Below are positions 7,531 through 14,622 of a stretch of 18,563 nucleotides of DNA, one piece after another. The position numbers were made by a program, and so were the translations under genes. Position 1 is the first letter of the stretch. Each line of letters opens with the position of its first letter. Location of the stretch: NCBI GenBank assembly GCA_945487985.1, contig CALYTX010000007.1, forward strand, positions 1 to 18,563. Reading direction: 5' to 3'. This DNA is from an uncultured Verrucomicrobiota bacterium (GTDB taxonomy: Bacteria > Verrucomicrobiota > Kiritimatiellia > RFP12 > UBA1067). The notes under the pieces were generated by a model, which was not told the DNA's origin, made no database searches, and saw nothing but the letters and a program-made list of their open reading frames with translations.

Positions 7531-8814
7531 CTATTTGCTCGCAGCGAACGCCTGCTCGAGATCGGCGATTATATCTGCGGAGGATTCCAACCCGCAACTA
7601 AAGCGGACGAGATCGGGCGGAATCCCAGCCTCGCGCAACTGTTCGTCGGTCATCTGGCGATGGGTGTGGGAGGCCGGATGCAGAACGCAACTGCGAGCAT
7701 CAGCGACATGCGTGACGATCTCGATCATCTTGAGCGCGTCCATGAACCGAACACTCCGCTCGCGTCCGCCCGCCAAGCCGAACGTAAGCACGCCGCAAGG
7801 CAGTCCGCCCGCGAACTGCTTGTGGGCAAGCGCATAGTATTTGGAATCTTCAAGGCCCGCGTAGTTAACCCAGGCGACATCGCCGCCTAAACGCGTCTGA
7901 AGGTATTTCGCCACCGCCAGCGCGTTTTCAGCGTGCCGGCGGATGCGCAGATGCAGACTTTCAAGCCCGAGATTGAGGATGAATGCGTTGAACGGAGAAG
8001 GAATAGCACCGTAGTCGCGCATCAGTTGAGCCGTTGCCTTGGTGATGTAGGCGGCCTTGCCGAAGGCCTTGGTGTAGCTTAAGCCATGGTAGCTCGGGTC
8101 GGGCGCGACCAGCCCCGCAAAACGTTCGGGGTATTTCTCCCAGTCAAAATTGCCGCTGTCGACGATGCAGCCGCCGACTTGTGCGGCGTGCCCATCCATA
8201 TACTTAGTGGTGGAATGCGTAACGATATCGGCGCCGAACTCGATTGGACGGCACAAGACCGGCGTCGGAAAAGTATTGTCGACAATGAGCGGCACTCCCG
8301 CTTCGTGGGCGACGGCGGCAAACTTGCCGATATCGAGCACTGCGCCGGACGGATTGGCGACCGTCTCGCCGAAAATACATTTCGTATTGGGCTTCACGAC
8401 CGCGGCGATCGTCTGCGCGTCGGCATCGGGATCGACAAAGTCGGTCTCGATGCCGAGCTTCTTGAGACTGGCCGCCAGCAAATTAAACGTTCCGCCGTAG
8501 ATTTGAGCGCTGGCAATCACATGATCGCCGGCGTTGGCTAAGTTCAAAATGGCAAAAGTATTCGCTGCCTGACCCGAGCTCGTCAGCATCGCGGCCACGC
8601 CCCCTTCAAGCGCGGCGATTTTGCCGGCGACGGCGTCGTTCGTTGGATTGGCCAGGCGCGTGTAGAAATAGCCCGCAGCCTTTAAATCGAAAAGATCCGC
8701 CATCTGCTGAGTGGTTTCGTAACGGAATGTGGTCGATTGGACAATAGGCGGCTGCCGCGGCTCGCCGCGTTTCGGTTGCCAACCACCCTGTACGCACAAT
8801 GTATCGATAGTCAT
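7531..8814 (-). CDS. metY: O-acetylhomoserine sulfhydrylase (PLP-dependent)
   Basis: Converts O-acetylhomoserine and sulfide to homocysteine, the direct sulfhydrylation route to methionine. The protein has 427 residues, the usual length for MetY and longer than cystathionine synthases or lyases of the same family. PLP-site features visible are Y51-T-R, S79-S-G-Q82, Y106, D179 (VDNTF) and the Schiff-base lysine K204 in HSTTKYMDGH. The C-terminal SHTHRQMTDEQLREAGI stretch and VRFSCGLES are typical. The ATG at 8814 has GAGG 7 nt upstream. It has its own extended -10 promoter and a roughly 95-nt leader with a small upstream ORF. An O-succinylhomoserine or cysteine-synthesising activity cannot be excluded from sequence alone. 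Confidence 0.93.
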   Translation of the reverse strand: MTIDTLCVQGGWQPKRGEPRQPPIVQSTTFRYETTQQMADLFDLKAAGYFYTRLANPTNDAVAGKIAALEGGVAAMLTSSGQAANTFAILNLANAGDHVIASAQIYGGTFNLLAASLKKLGIETDFVDPDADAQTIAAVVKPNTKCIFGETVANPSGAVLDIGKFAAVAHEAGVPLIVDNTFPTPVLCRPIEFGADIVTHSTTKYMDGHAAQVGGCIVDSGNFDWEKYPERFAGLVAPDPSYHGLSYTKAFGKAAYITKATAQLMRDYGAIPSPFNAFILNLGLESLHLRIRRHAENALAVAKYLQTRLGGDVAWVNYAGLEDSKYYALAHKQFAGGLPCGVLTFGLAGGRERSVRFMDALKMIEIVTHVADARSCVLHPASHTHRQMTDEQLREAGIPPDLVRFSCGLESSADIIADLEQAFAASK

Positions 8815-8912
8815 CGCTATTCCTCGCCTTTACCCGGCGGCAATCGCTTATTGGTTTCGCCCGAGAACATATCTCGCCGCGAGCCTTGCGCGTCAGCCGC
8901 CTTCATCGGTAG
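8815..8912 (-). promoter_or_regulatory. metY mRNA leader with competing hairpins
   Basis: In + coordinates the leader holds a long-range 6-bp helix (8836-8841 with 8896-8901). Inside it are two mutually exclusive hairpins: 8873-8876 with 8880-8883, and 8862-8866 with 8872-8876. A fourth pairing (8825-8828 with 8836-8839) reaches the edge of the GAGG ribosome binding site at 8822-8825 and competes with the long-range helix for the same bases. This has the shape of a sequestor/antisequestor switch. I do not recognise a SAM-I core or another known riboswitch consensus, and GC-rich RNA often folds by chance. Confidence 0.35.
8817..8906 (-). CDS. Possible 29-codon upstream ORF in the metY leader
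   Basis: The ATG at 8906 lies 12 nt after the metY extended -10, so an mRNA starting near 8912 would carry a 5' end only about 6 nt long. The frame encodes MKAADAQGSRRDM and ends KGEE-stop; its TAG at 8817-8819 is 2 nt before the metY ATG. It has no Shine-Dalgarno site and would be translated as a near-leaderless ORF. It does not resemble a methionine or cysteine attenuator peptide, with only two Met and no Cys. It could be a coupling ORF or chance; the frame is also open upstream of the promoter, which lowers confidence. Confidence 0.3.
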   Translation of the reverse strand: MKAADAQGSRRDMFSGETNKRLPPGKGEE

Positions 8913-8918
8913 ACAATC

Positions 8919-8927
8919 ATTATACCA
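8919..8927 (-). promoter_or_regulatory. metY promoter, extended -10 element
   Basis: The minus strand reads TGGTATAAT with no recognisable -35 box at the expected distance (GC-rich GCCGCC there). It lies in the gap between the stop of the upstream glycosyltransferase gene (8975) and metY. Transcription would start near 8912, giving a leader of about 98 nt. The element is identical to those at gyrA and pgpA. Confidence 0.7.
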
Positions 8928-8974
8928 CATATCTAGAAATCGGCGGCGATATCGTTCGCTTGGAAGCTGGCGCG

Positions 8975-10066
8975 TCAGCAACCAATCACTGCGGACATTT
9001 CCGCCTCGAAACGGTCTGGGCCAAATCGCACTGCCGCCGCGCGGCACGCATCCGCCGACCAGCGGCGCGACTCAAATTCCTCAATCGCCCCACAAAGTGC
9101 GTCCGCCGTCTGGCTGTGAAAGAAAAGTCCGGTTTCTCCGGGGCGGACGGTTTCCATCGCTCCGCCCACGCCATAGGCGATAACCGGCGTGCCTGCGGCC
9201 TGCGCTTCCACGGGCACGATGCCGAAATCCTCCACGCCAGGGAAAATGAGTGCGCGGGCGCTTCCGTAGAGTGCTTTCAATTCCGTATCGCCGATACGTC
9301 CCAGGAAAGAAACCTGCGCGTTATCCGCATATTCCCTTTCGAGTTTTGTGCGCATCTCGCCGTCGCCGGCGACAACGATCTTCCGTCCCATCTTCAAACA
9401 GGCAGACAGGGCAATATCGGCCCGTTTGTAGGTGACAAGCTCGCCGGCAACGAGATAAAAATCTTTCTTCTCGTACTCGCCGCGGAAGAATTCCACGTCG
9501 ACCGGCGGATGCACAACCGTAGATTCCCGGCCGTAGATTCGCCGGATGCGCTCGGCAACAAAACGCGAATTGGCCACAAATGAATCCACCGATTCGGCGC
9601 TTTTAAGATCTTCGCGCCGCAGACGCTCCGTCCACAATTTCATCGCCAAGCGACCGGCGAACGAGGCCGCGGCGTAGTATTCATCGTGCATATCCCACAC
9701 ATAGCGCATTGGCGTGTGGCAATAGCAGACATGCCTTTGGCCGGGACGCTTGACGATACCTTTGACTGGGCCAGACTCGCTGGAAACTATCAGGTCGTAT
9801 TTCGACAAATCGAACCGGCGGCTCGCACACGGCATCAACGGCAGGAAAATCTGCGGATGAGCCCTGCCGCAAGGCAGATGCGCAATAAAACTCTCGATGA
9901 CACGATGCCCCCGCCAGCGCGAATCCTCCGGCGGAAAATCGCGCATGCTACTTGCGAAAGCATGGGTGAAGATATCGGCCCGGGGCAGCATCTTCGCCAA
10001 CGCGGCGAGGACTTTCTCGCCGCCGCGCATGTTCGTAAGCCAATAATGCAATAACGCCGTGTTCAC
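8975..10066 (-). CDS. Glycosyltransferase family 4 (WbaZ-like mannosyl/hexosyltransferase)
   Basis: GT-B fold glycosyltransferase of 363 residues, probably adding a sugar to a lipopolysaccharide, capsule or exopolysaccharide intermediate at the cytoplasmic membrane face. The N-terminal ALLHYWLTNMRGGEKVL and YCHTPMRYVWD are typical of the WbaZ-type subgroup. The C-terminal half carries VANSRFVAERIRRIYGR, the donor-site TYKRAD (212-217) and the EX7E motif E279 to E287 (EDFGIVPVE). The GTG at 10066 was chosen because it gives the standard NTALLHYW start 20 nt after the preceding stop. A TTG at 10090 overlaps that stop, and an ATG at 10144 would overlap the upstream gene by 58 nt. No good Shine-Dalgarno site is visible (AGG only 2 nt away). 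The exact sugar cannot be told. It probably belongs to the transcript coming from the parvulin gene. Confidence 0.88.
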   Translation of the reverse strand: MNTALLHYWLTNMRGGEKVLAALAKMLPRADIFTHAFASSMRDFPPEDSRWRGHRVIESFIAHLPCGRAHPQIFLPLMPCASRRFDLSKYDLIVSSESGPVKGIVKRPGQRHVCYCHTPMRYVWDMHDEYYAAASFAGRLAMKLWTERLRREDLKSAESVDSFVANSRFVAERIRRIYGRESTVVHPPVDVEFFRGEYEKKDFYLVAGELVTYKRADIALSACLKMGRKIVVAGDGEMRTKLEREYADNAQVSFLGRIGDTELKALYGSARALIFPGVEDFGIVPVEAQAAGTPVIAYGVGGAMETVRPGETGLFFHSQTADALCGAIEEFESRRWSADACRAAAVRFGPDRFEAEMSAVIGC

Positions 10067-10086
10067 CGCCTGATTACTGGAGGCTT

Positions 10087-11049
10087 TCAATGTCCGCAGC
10101 TGCAACCATTGCCGTGATTGTGGCTGCCGTGGTCTTTGCCGCAATGGCAGCCGTCCGAATCGACTTGCTTGTATTCGATTGTCGCGGCCGCGCGCAAATC
10201 GGCAACGAAGGCATCCATCGCCTGGCCGCGAGCATTGTGGCGCAGCAGATCTTTAATCTGGTCGTGAACATCAACGAGGGTTTGCGCGCCGCCAGACTTT
10301 TCGTCCGCCTTGTAGACGATATGATAACCGAACTGCGTAGCAACGACACCAGAAACCTCGCCCTTCTTCAAAGAGAAGGCGCACTTGTCAAATTCCGGCA
10401 CCATCATCCCAGAGCCGAACCATCCCAGCGACCCGCCCTCGCGTCCGGACGGACAATCCGAGTGTTTCTTCGCCTCCTCTGCGAAATCGCCGCCGTTGAC
10501 GATGCGCTCGCGGATCTCGCGGATTTTCGTCAGCGCTGCGTCCTTCTTCTCTGGAAGATCATCCTCGTCGACCTTCACGAGAATATGCTGGCACAAAACC
10601 TGCGGCTGAACGACATATTCGCTTTTATGCTCTTCGTAAAAACTGGCGACCTCTTCTTCGGTCGGATCGTCAATATGCGCACAAGCCTGATTAACCAGCA
10701 TATTCACGCGTACGCCCTTCTCGAGTTCTTTGCGGAATTGCTCCTCGCTTACGCCCTGCGCCGAAAGCGCCTTGCGGTAGTTTTCCTCGCCGCCGACCTG
10801 TTCACAGACTTTAGCCACTTCCGCATCGATATCCGCGCCAGACACCGGTAAATCAAGCTTTGCGGCTCGCATGAGCAGCAATTTCGCGCCAATCGCCTGT
10901 TCAAGCGCCTTTTCCTGCAGCTTGGGAAGATTCGCCTTGATCTTGTCAATGCCCATGCCGTGGCTCGCATAGAACCGCACCAGCCGGTCGAGTTCGAAGT
11001 TGATCGCCTCTGAGCCGATTGGCTCGCCGTTGACTACTGCTGTTTTCAT
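10087..11049 (-). CDS. PpiC-type (parvulin) peptidyl-prolyl isomerase with His/Cys-rich metal-binding tail
   Basis: Predicted folding catalyst/chaperone of 320 residues. Residues 1-147 are a mostly helical SurA/PrsA-like chaperone region. Residues about 148-250 form the parvulin domain, with QHILVK, GGDFAEEAKKHSDCPSG, GGSLGWFGSGMMVPEF and QFGYHIVY. The final 23 residues hold four Cys and five His (CHCGKDHGSHNHG...CSCGH), resembling the nickel-binding tail of SlyD. There is no signal peptide or lipobox, unlike SurA and PrsA, so it is predicted to be cytoplasmic. The ATG at 11049 (MKTAVVNG) has AAGGA 7 nt upstream; in-frame ATGs at 11064, 11073 and 11091 are less well placed. The gene follows tex by about 90 nt and precedes a GT4 gene by 20 nt. 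Confidence 0.93.
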   Translation of the reverse strand: MKTAVVNGEPIGSEAINFELDRLVRFYASHGMGIDKIKANLPKLQEKALEQAIGAKLLLMRAAKLDLPVSGADIDAEVAKVCEQVGGEENYRKALSAQGVSEEQFRKELEKGVRVNMLVNQACAHIDDPTEEEVASFYEEHKSEYVVQPQVLCQHILVKVDEDDLPEKKDAALTKIREIRERIVNGGDFAEEAKKHSDCPSGREGGSLGWFGSGMMVPEFDKCAFSLKKGEVSGVVATQFGYHIVYKADEKSGGAQTLVDVHDQIKDLLRHNARGQAMDAFVADLRAAATIEYKQVDSDGCHCGKDHGSHNHGNGCSCGH

Positions 11050-11093
11050 CCTTGCATCCTTCATTCGCGCCATTGCTGGCTTTTCATTCATGT

Positions 11094-11120
11094 TCTATAA
11101 AATGTCCCCACCATCTTCAA
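11094..11120 (-). promoter_or_regulatory. Weak candidate promoter before the parvulin gene
   Basis: On the minus strand TTGAAG (11115-11120) and TATAGA (11094-11099) are 15 bp apart. The spacing is short and there is no TGn extension. If used, transcription would start near 11087 and give a roughly 40-nt leader carrying the AAGGA site. Read-through from tex is the alternative, because no terminator is visible between them. Confidence 0.3.
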
Positions 11121-11138
11121 AATAGAGCGTCCGCGATG

Positions 11139-13373
11139 CTACAGTCCAGCAAAGGGATTGCAGTTGAATACGCCTTTACCCGAAGATGGACCGAAAGAAG
11201 TTCGCGGCGCGCTTCGCCGCGGCGCGGAGGTTCCGCCGGGAACGGCGCCGACAACGGGTTTGGTCTTGGCCGAAAGCGAAATGCGCCCACGAGCGCGATC
11301 GACGCCGATGACTGTCACCTGAAGGCGGTCTCCTGCCTTGACGACGCTTGCTGGGTCGGTGACATAATTATCCGACAGCTCAGAGAGATGAACGAGACCA
11401 TCTTGATGGACGCCGATGTCGACGAACGCGCCGAAGGCAGTCACGTTGGTAACGATACCTTCGAGCTTCATCCCCTCCTTCACATCCTCGATTTTGGTAA
11501 CGTCATCCCTGAACTTCGGCGGTTCAAAGACCGCACGCGGATCGCGTCCGGGTTTCACGAGTTCATTCACAATGTCGCGCAACGTCGGCTCGCCGACTTC
11601 ATTCGTGATGTACTTGCGCACATCGATCTTCTTCGCCGCGAGCGAATTCCCAACGAGGTCGCTCACGGACATCCCGAGGTCGCTCGCCATCTGGCCGACG
11701 AGCGCATAGCGTTCGGGATGCACGGCGGATGCATCGAGCGGATTCGCCGCGCCGCGGATGCGCAGGAAGCCTGCACATTGTTCAAACGCCTTCGCGCCGA
11801 GCCCCTTCACATTCTTCAGCTCCTCGCGGCTTGCGAACTTGCCATGCTCGTTGCGGTACGCGACAATAGCTTTCGCGAGGGATGCGCTCACGCCAGAGAC
11901 GCGCTCCAGAAGCGGCGCGGATGCTGTATTGAGCTCTACGCCCACACCATTCACGCAACTCACAACCACTTCGTCGAGCTTCGCGCCGAGGAGCGGCTGG
12001 TGGACGTCGTGTTGGTACTGGCCGACACCAATCGCCTTCGGGTCGACTTTCACCAGTTCGGCGAGCGGATCCTGCAGCCGGCGGCCGATCGAAATGGCGC
12101 CGCGCACGGTTAGATCGAGTTCGGGGAACTCCTGACGCGCTATTTCAGAGGCGGAGTAGACCGAGGCGCCCGCTTCCGATACGCTAACCACCATTGGCGA
12201 GGGAATCTCGGGATGCTGTTCGTGGAGACGTTTCACCGTCTGGCGGCAGAAGGCCTCGGTTTCACGTCCCGCCGTGCCGTTGCCAACGGCAATCGCCTCA
12301 GGGCGGTACTTGTTGATGATAAGGGCAATCGTCTTTGCCGATTCGTCCGGCTTCTGCTGCGGGAAGATAACCGTCTTGCCAAGATACTTGCCTGTCGCAT
12401 CCATCATCGCCACCTTGCAGCCCGTGCGGATGCCGGGGTCAATCGCAAGAACGGCTTTCTCGCCAAGCGGCGAGGCAAGCAGCAGGTGGCGGAGATTTTC
12501 CGCAAACACTTCGACGGCCGCACGATCGGCCTCCATCTTCTTTTCGAACGTAACATCGATTTCACAACTCGGCGCCAGCAGACGTTTATAGGCGTCCTCG
12601 GCCGCAAGTTTGATTTGCGCCGCGCTCTCGACCGTATCGCTCGCTCCCTTGCGGACACTGTTGATTAGGTCAAGCATATCTTCGAGAACCGGCTCCTTGT
12701 CGAGCTCAAGCTTGACCCACAGAACCTTTTCCGCCTGCCCGCGACGGATTGCGAGGTAGCGGTGGGACGGAATCGTGGCAATCGACTCGCTGAAATCGTA
12801 ATACTGCTCGAACTTGGTCGGTTCCGTCGGCTTAGGGAGAACGACTTCGCTCTTCACGACAGATCGCGTTGCAAAAGCGCGGCGGACGCAACCACGCACC
12901 TCGGCGATGTCGGCGATGCGCTCGGCGAGGATATCGCGCGCATACTGCAAGTCTTCAGCGGAACCTTCGAACGGCGCGCCGCTCCAAATTGCATCCGCAA
13001 GCGGCTCAAAGCCCTTTTCCTTTGCTACTTGCGCACGCGTGCGGCGCTTCGGCTTGTAAGGCTGGTAAAGATCCTCAAGGGTGCTTTTCTGGTAGCAACC
13101 GCGGATTTTCGCCTCGAGGTCGGGCGTGAGCTTCTCCTGGTCTGCGATGGACTTCAGGATAGTCTGCTTGCGAGTCTCAAGTTCATTATAGTAGGCGAGG
13201 CGTTCCTGAATCTTGCCAATCTGAACCTCGTCGAGATTGCCATGCGCCTCCTTGCGGTAGCGCGCGATGAATGGAACGGTGGAACCTTCGCCAAGAAGTT
13301 TTTCGACGGCCGCAATCTGATGGGCGCCAATGCCCAATTCGGTCGTCATGCGGGAGAGAATTTCAGTTGTCAT
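11139..13373 (-). CDS. tex: Tex-family transcription accessory / S1 RNA-binding protein
   Basis: Tex-type nucleic-acid-binding protein of 744 residues, linked in other bacteria to transcription and RNA metabolism. The N-terminal region has the family hallmark STVPFIARYRKEAHG (31-45) and LYQPYKPKRRTRAQVA. A YqgF/RNase H-like domain spans about 306-430 (LAIDPGIRTGCKVA, AVGNGTAGRET). GVGQYQHDV and the helix-hairpin-helix region (about 490-545, NVKGLGAKAFEQCAGFLRI) follow. The S1 domain is at about 634-702 (GIVTNVTAFGAFVDIGVHQDGLVH). The protein ends NPFAGL as usual. The ATG at 13373 is chosen because it follows the trmB stop by 37 nt and gives a normal N-terminus. The codon at 13436 would overlap trmB, and an ATG at 13349 is also possible. 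No Shine-Dalgarno site precedes any of them. Confidence 0.97.
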   Translation of the reverse strand: MTTEILSRMTTELGIGAHQIAAVEKLLGEGSTVPFIARYRKEAHGNLDEVQIGKIQERLAYYNELETRKQTILKSIADQEKLTPDLEAKIRGCYQKSTLEDLYQPYKPKRRTRAQVAKEKGFEPLADAIWSGAPFEGSAEDLQYARDILAERIADIAEVRGCVRRAFATRSVVKSEVVLPKPTEPTKFEQYYDFSESIATIPSHRYLAIRRGQAEKVLWVKLELDKEPVLEDMLDLINSVRKGASDTVESAAQIKLAAEDAYKRLLAPSCEIDVTFEKKMEADRAAVEVFAENLRHLLLASPLGEKAVLAIDPGIRTGCKVAMMDATGKYLGKTVIFPQQKPDESAKTIALIINKYRPEAIAVGNGTAGRETEAFCRQTVKRLHEQHPEIPSPMVVSVSEAGASVYSASEIARQEFPELDLTVRGAISIGRRLQDPLAELVKVDPKAIGVGQYQHDVHQPLLGAKLDEVVVSCVNGVGVELNTASAPLLERVSGVSASLAKAIVAYRNEHGKFASREELKNVKGLGAKAFEQCAGFLRIRGAANPLDASAVHPERYALVGQMASDLGMSVSDLVGNSLAAKKIDVRKYITNEVGEPTLRDIVNELVKPGRDPRAVFEPPKFRDDVTKIEDVKEGMKLEGIVTNVTAFGAFVDIGVHQDGLVHLSELSDNYVTDPASVVKAGDRLQVTVIGVDRARGRISLSAKTKPVVGAVPGGTSAPRRSAPRTSFGPSSGKGVFNCNPFAGL

Positions 13374-13410
13374 GGAGAAAATTGAAAGGTTGTAAGATTG
13401 GAAAGTTGCC

Positions 13411-14070
13411 TCACTGGCAATCGCTACGCCGGACAACCCCTTCGCGCGGCTCGCGCTCGGGCGGAATCGTCAGCGGCGCGAGCGGCGCTTCATCTGCAGG
13501 CACAGACTTCCAACAAGCGCTATAGATCGGCAGATTCTGGGCGCGGAACATCGTCTCGAATTCGGTCCAAACCGCCTTCGGACGCGCCATCGGCAAGGTG
13601 CGGACGAAGCGAGGGTCCGCGGCGAAACCGGCGCAGACTTCTTCGAAATACTCCTGGTGGTCGGTCGCGAATTCAATCTTCCCGCCGATTTCCATCCGCT
13701 TCCAAAGCGCCGCGCGGAAAATCGGACCGAACAGGCGGTGCGAATGGTGCTTCTTCTTCGGCCAGGGATCGGGGAAGAAAACATACACCCGGCGCGCACG
13801 ATGCGCGGGTAGCAGGTAGTGGAAGGCATATAGCGCCTCCAGCCGCAGAATGCGCACGTTGCCCAAACCGCCGCGAACGCATTTGCCGGCGAAAAGGCGC
13901 ACTCGCTCGAGCATGCGCTCGATTCCGAGAAAATCGCATTCTGGGTGTTCCTTTGCGCGTAGCGCCAGGAACTTTCCCTTGCCGCAGCCAACTTCGATTT
14001 CGAGCGGACGCTCAGGATCAAACTCAAGCGGTTTGCACGGATCGACAATATGTAAAACCGGATCAATCAT
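13411..14070 (-). CDS. trmB: tRNA (guanine-N7-)-methyltransferase
   Basis: S-adenosylmethionine-dependent enzyme that makes m7G46 in the tRNA variable loop. The 219-residue protein shows the SAM-binding motif EVGCGKGKF (26-34), the acidic G-I-E51 after strand 2, and the diagnostic FFPDPWPKKKH (98-108). It also has FATDHQEYF and the C-terminal TEFE segment. The ATG at 14070 shares ATGA with the pgpA stop, so translation is probably coupled; no Shine-Dalgarno site precedes it. The C-terminus extends about 20 residues beyond the TEFE region and is rich in charged residues. Confidence 0.96.
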   Translation of the reverse strand: MIDPVLHIVDPCKPLEFDPERPLEIEVGCGKGKFLALRAKEHPECDFLGIERMLERVRLFAGKCVRGGLGNVRILRLEALYAFHYLLPAHRARRVYVFFPDPWPKKKHHSHRLFGPIFRAALWKRMEIGGKIEFATDHQEYFEEVCAGFAADPRFVRTLPMARPKAVWTEFETMFRAQNLPIYSACWKSVPADEAPLAPLTIPPEREPREGVVRRSDCQ

Positions 14071-14552
14071 CGGAAAAGCAATTGAAAAAGCAGATGGTTA
14101 ATGGCCAGCGAATAAAGATTGGCTATGAAATCGTCCACTACTATCCCGCGTCCGCCAGGAATCGCCTGCAGGCTGCGCGCCGGCGGCGGCTTGACGATAT
14201 CGACGACACGAACAACCACAAAGAAGACGATAATCGACCACCACGGCAATTCTCCGAGCGGTATGCCGGCCACGGCGAGAGGGAAAAGCATCCACTCGTC
14301 GGCGGTGATGCGCCCATCATCCTTAACCCCCAGCATGCGTTCAGCCACTTCGCAGAACGGAATCGCTAAAATGGCCAGCGTCGTGCACGCCGGAATCTGC
14401 AGCCAAAGCGGCAGTCGTGTAGTTGCATACGCGAGCGCCACCCCGGGAAGGCTGCCGAAAGTGCCGGGAGCGAACGGCGCAACCAATGAAACGCCAAAGC
14501 CGGTGGCGACGAAAAGGCAGAATTTTTCAATGAATGTCCAAGCAGTGTTCAC
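14067..14552 (-). CDS. pgpA: Phosphatidylglycerophosphatase A
   Basis: Integral inner-membrane phosphatase that makes phosphatidylglycerol from its phosphate. The 161-residue protein has the family motifs APGTFGS (28-34), ADEW (D85, E86), RVVDIVKPPPA (115-125) and GGRGIVVDD (D140, D141), separated by hydrophobic segments. Relative to E. coli PgpA the end of the last motif reads DDFIANLY instead of a DD..AG pattern; the acidic pair is kept. The start is a GTG at 14552, lying only 8 nt after a TGGTATAAT element. The intervening ATG at 14560 runs into a stop after three codons, so a leaderless GTG start is likely. It is the first gene of the group pgpA-trmB-tex. Confidence 0.9.
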   Translation of the reverse strand: MNTAWTFIEKFCLFVATGFGVSLVAPFAPGTFGSLPGVALAYATTRLPLWLQIPACTTLAILAIPFCEVAERMLGVKDDGRITADEWMLFPLAVAGIPLGELPWWSIIVFFVVVRVVDIVKPPPARSLQAIPGGRGIVVDDFIANLYSLAINHLLFQLLFR

Positions 14553-14560
14553 GGGCGCAT

Positions 14561-14569
14561 ATTATACCA
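14561..14569 (-). promoter_or_regulatory. pgpA promoter, extended -10 element
   Basis: The minus strand reads TGGTATAAT, followed by eight bases and then the GTG start at 14552. It lies between the ruvB stop (14623) and pgpA. No -35-like hexamer is visible at 16-18 bp. Transcription would begin at or within two bases of the start codon, leaving no room for a ribosome binding site. Confidence 0.7.
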
Positions 14570-14622
14570 AATTCGCCGACGCGGGGCTTCGATACGGAAC
14601 GCTACCTCGCGTTTCCAATACG

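Noticed and set aside
8815..8912. SAM-I (S-box) riboswitch before metY
   Set aside because: The conserved S-box core segments are not visible and the leader is shorter than a typical S-box plus expression platform.
8907..9047. Longer 76-codon version of the metY upstream ORF
   Set aside because: The upstream part overlaps the end of the glycosyltransferase gene and precedes the metY promoter, so it would not be on the metY transcript.
10067..10144. ATG at 10144 as the start of the GT4 gene
   Set aside because: It overlaps the parvulin gene's His/Cys tail in another frame and adds a low-complexity Arg/Gln stretch not seen in the family.
13178..13200. TACTATAATG on the minus strand inside tex, resembling a -10 box
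   Set aside because: It encodes the Tyr-Tyr-Asn-Glu of a conserved Tex segment, lacks the TGG extension and has no gene start just downstream.
14596..14616. Hairpin (GGAAACGC / GCGTTCC, one bulge) after ruvB as a rho-independent terminator
   Set aside because: No T tract follows the stem on the minus strand, so intrinsic termination is not supported.
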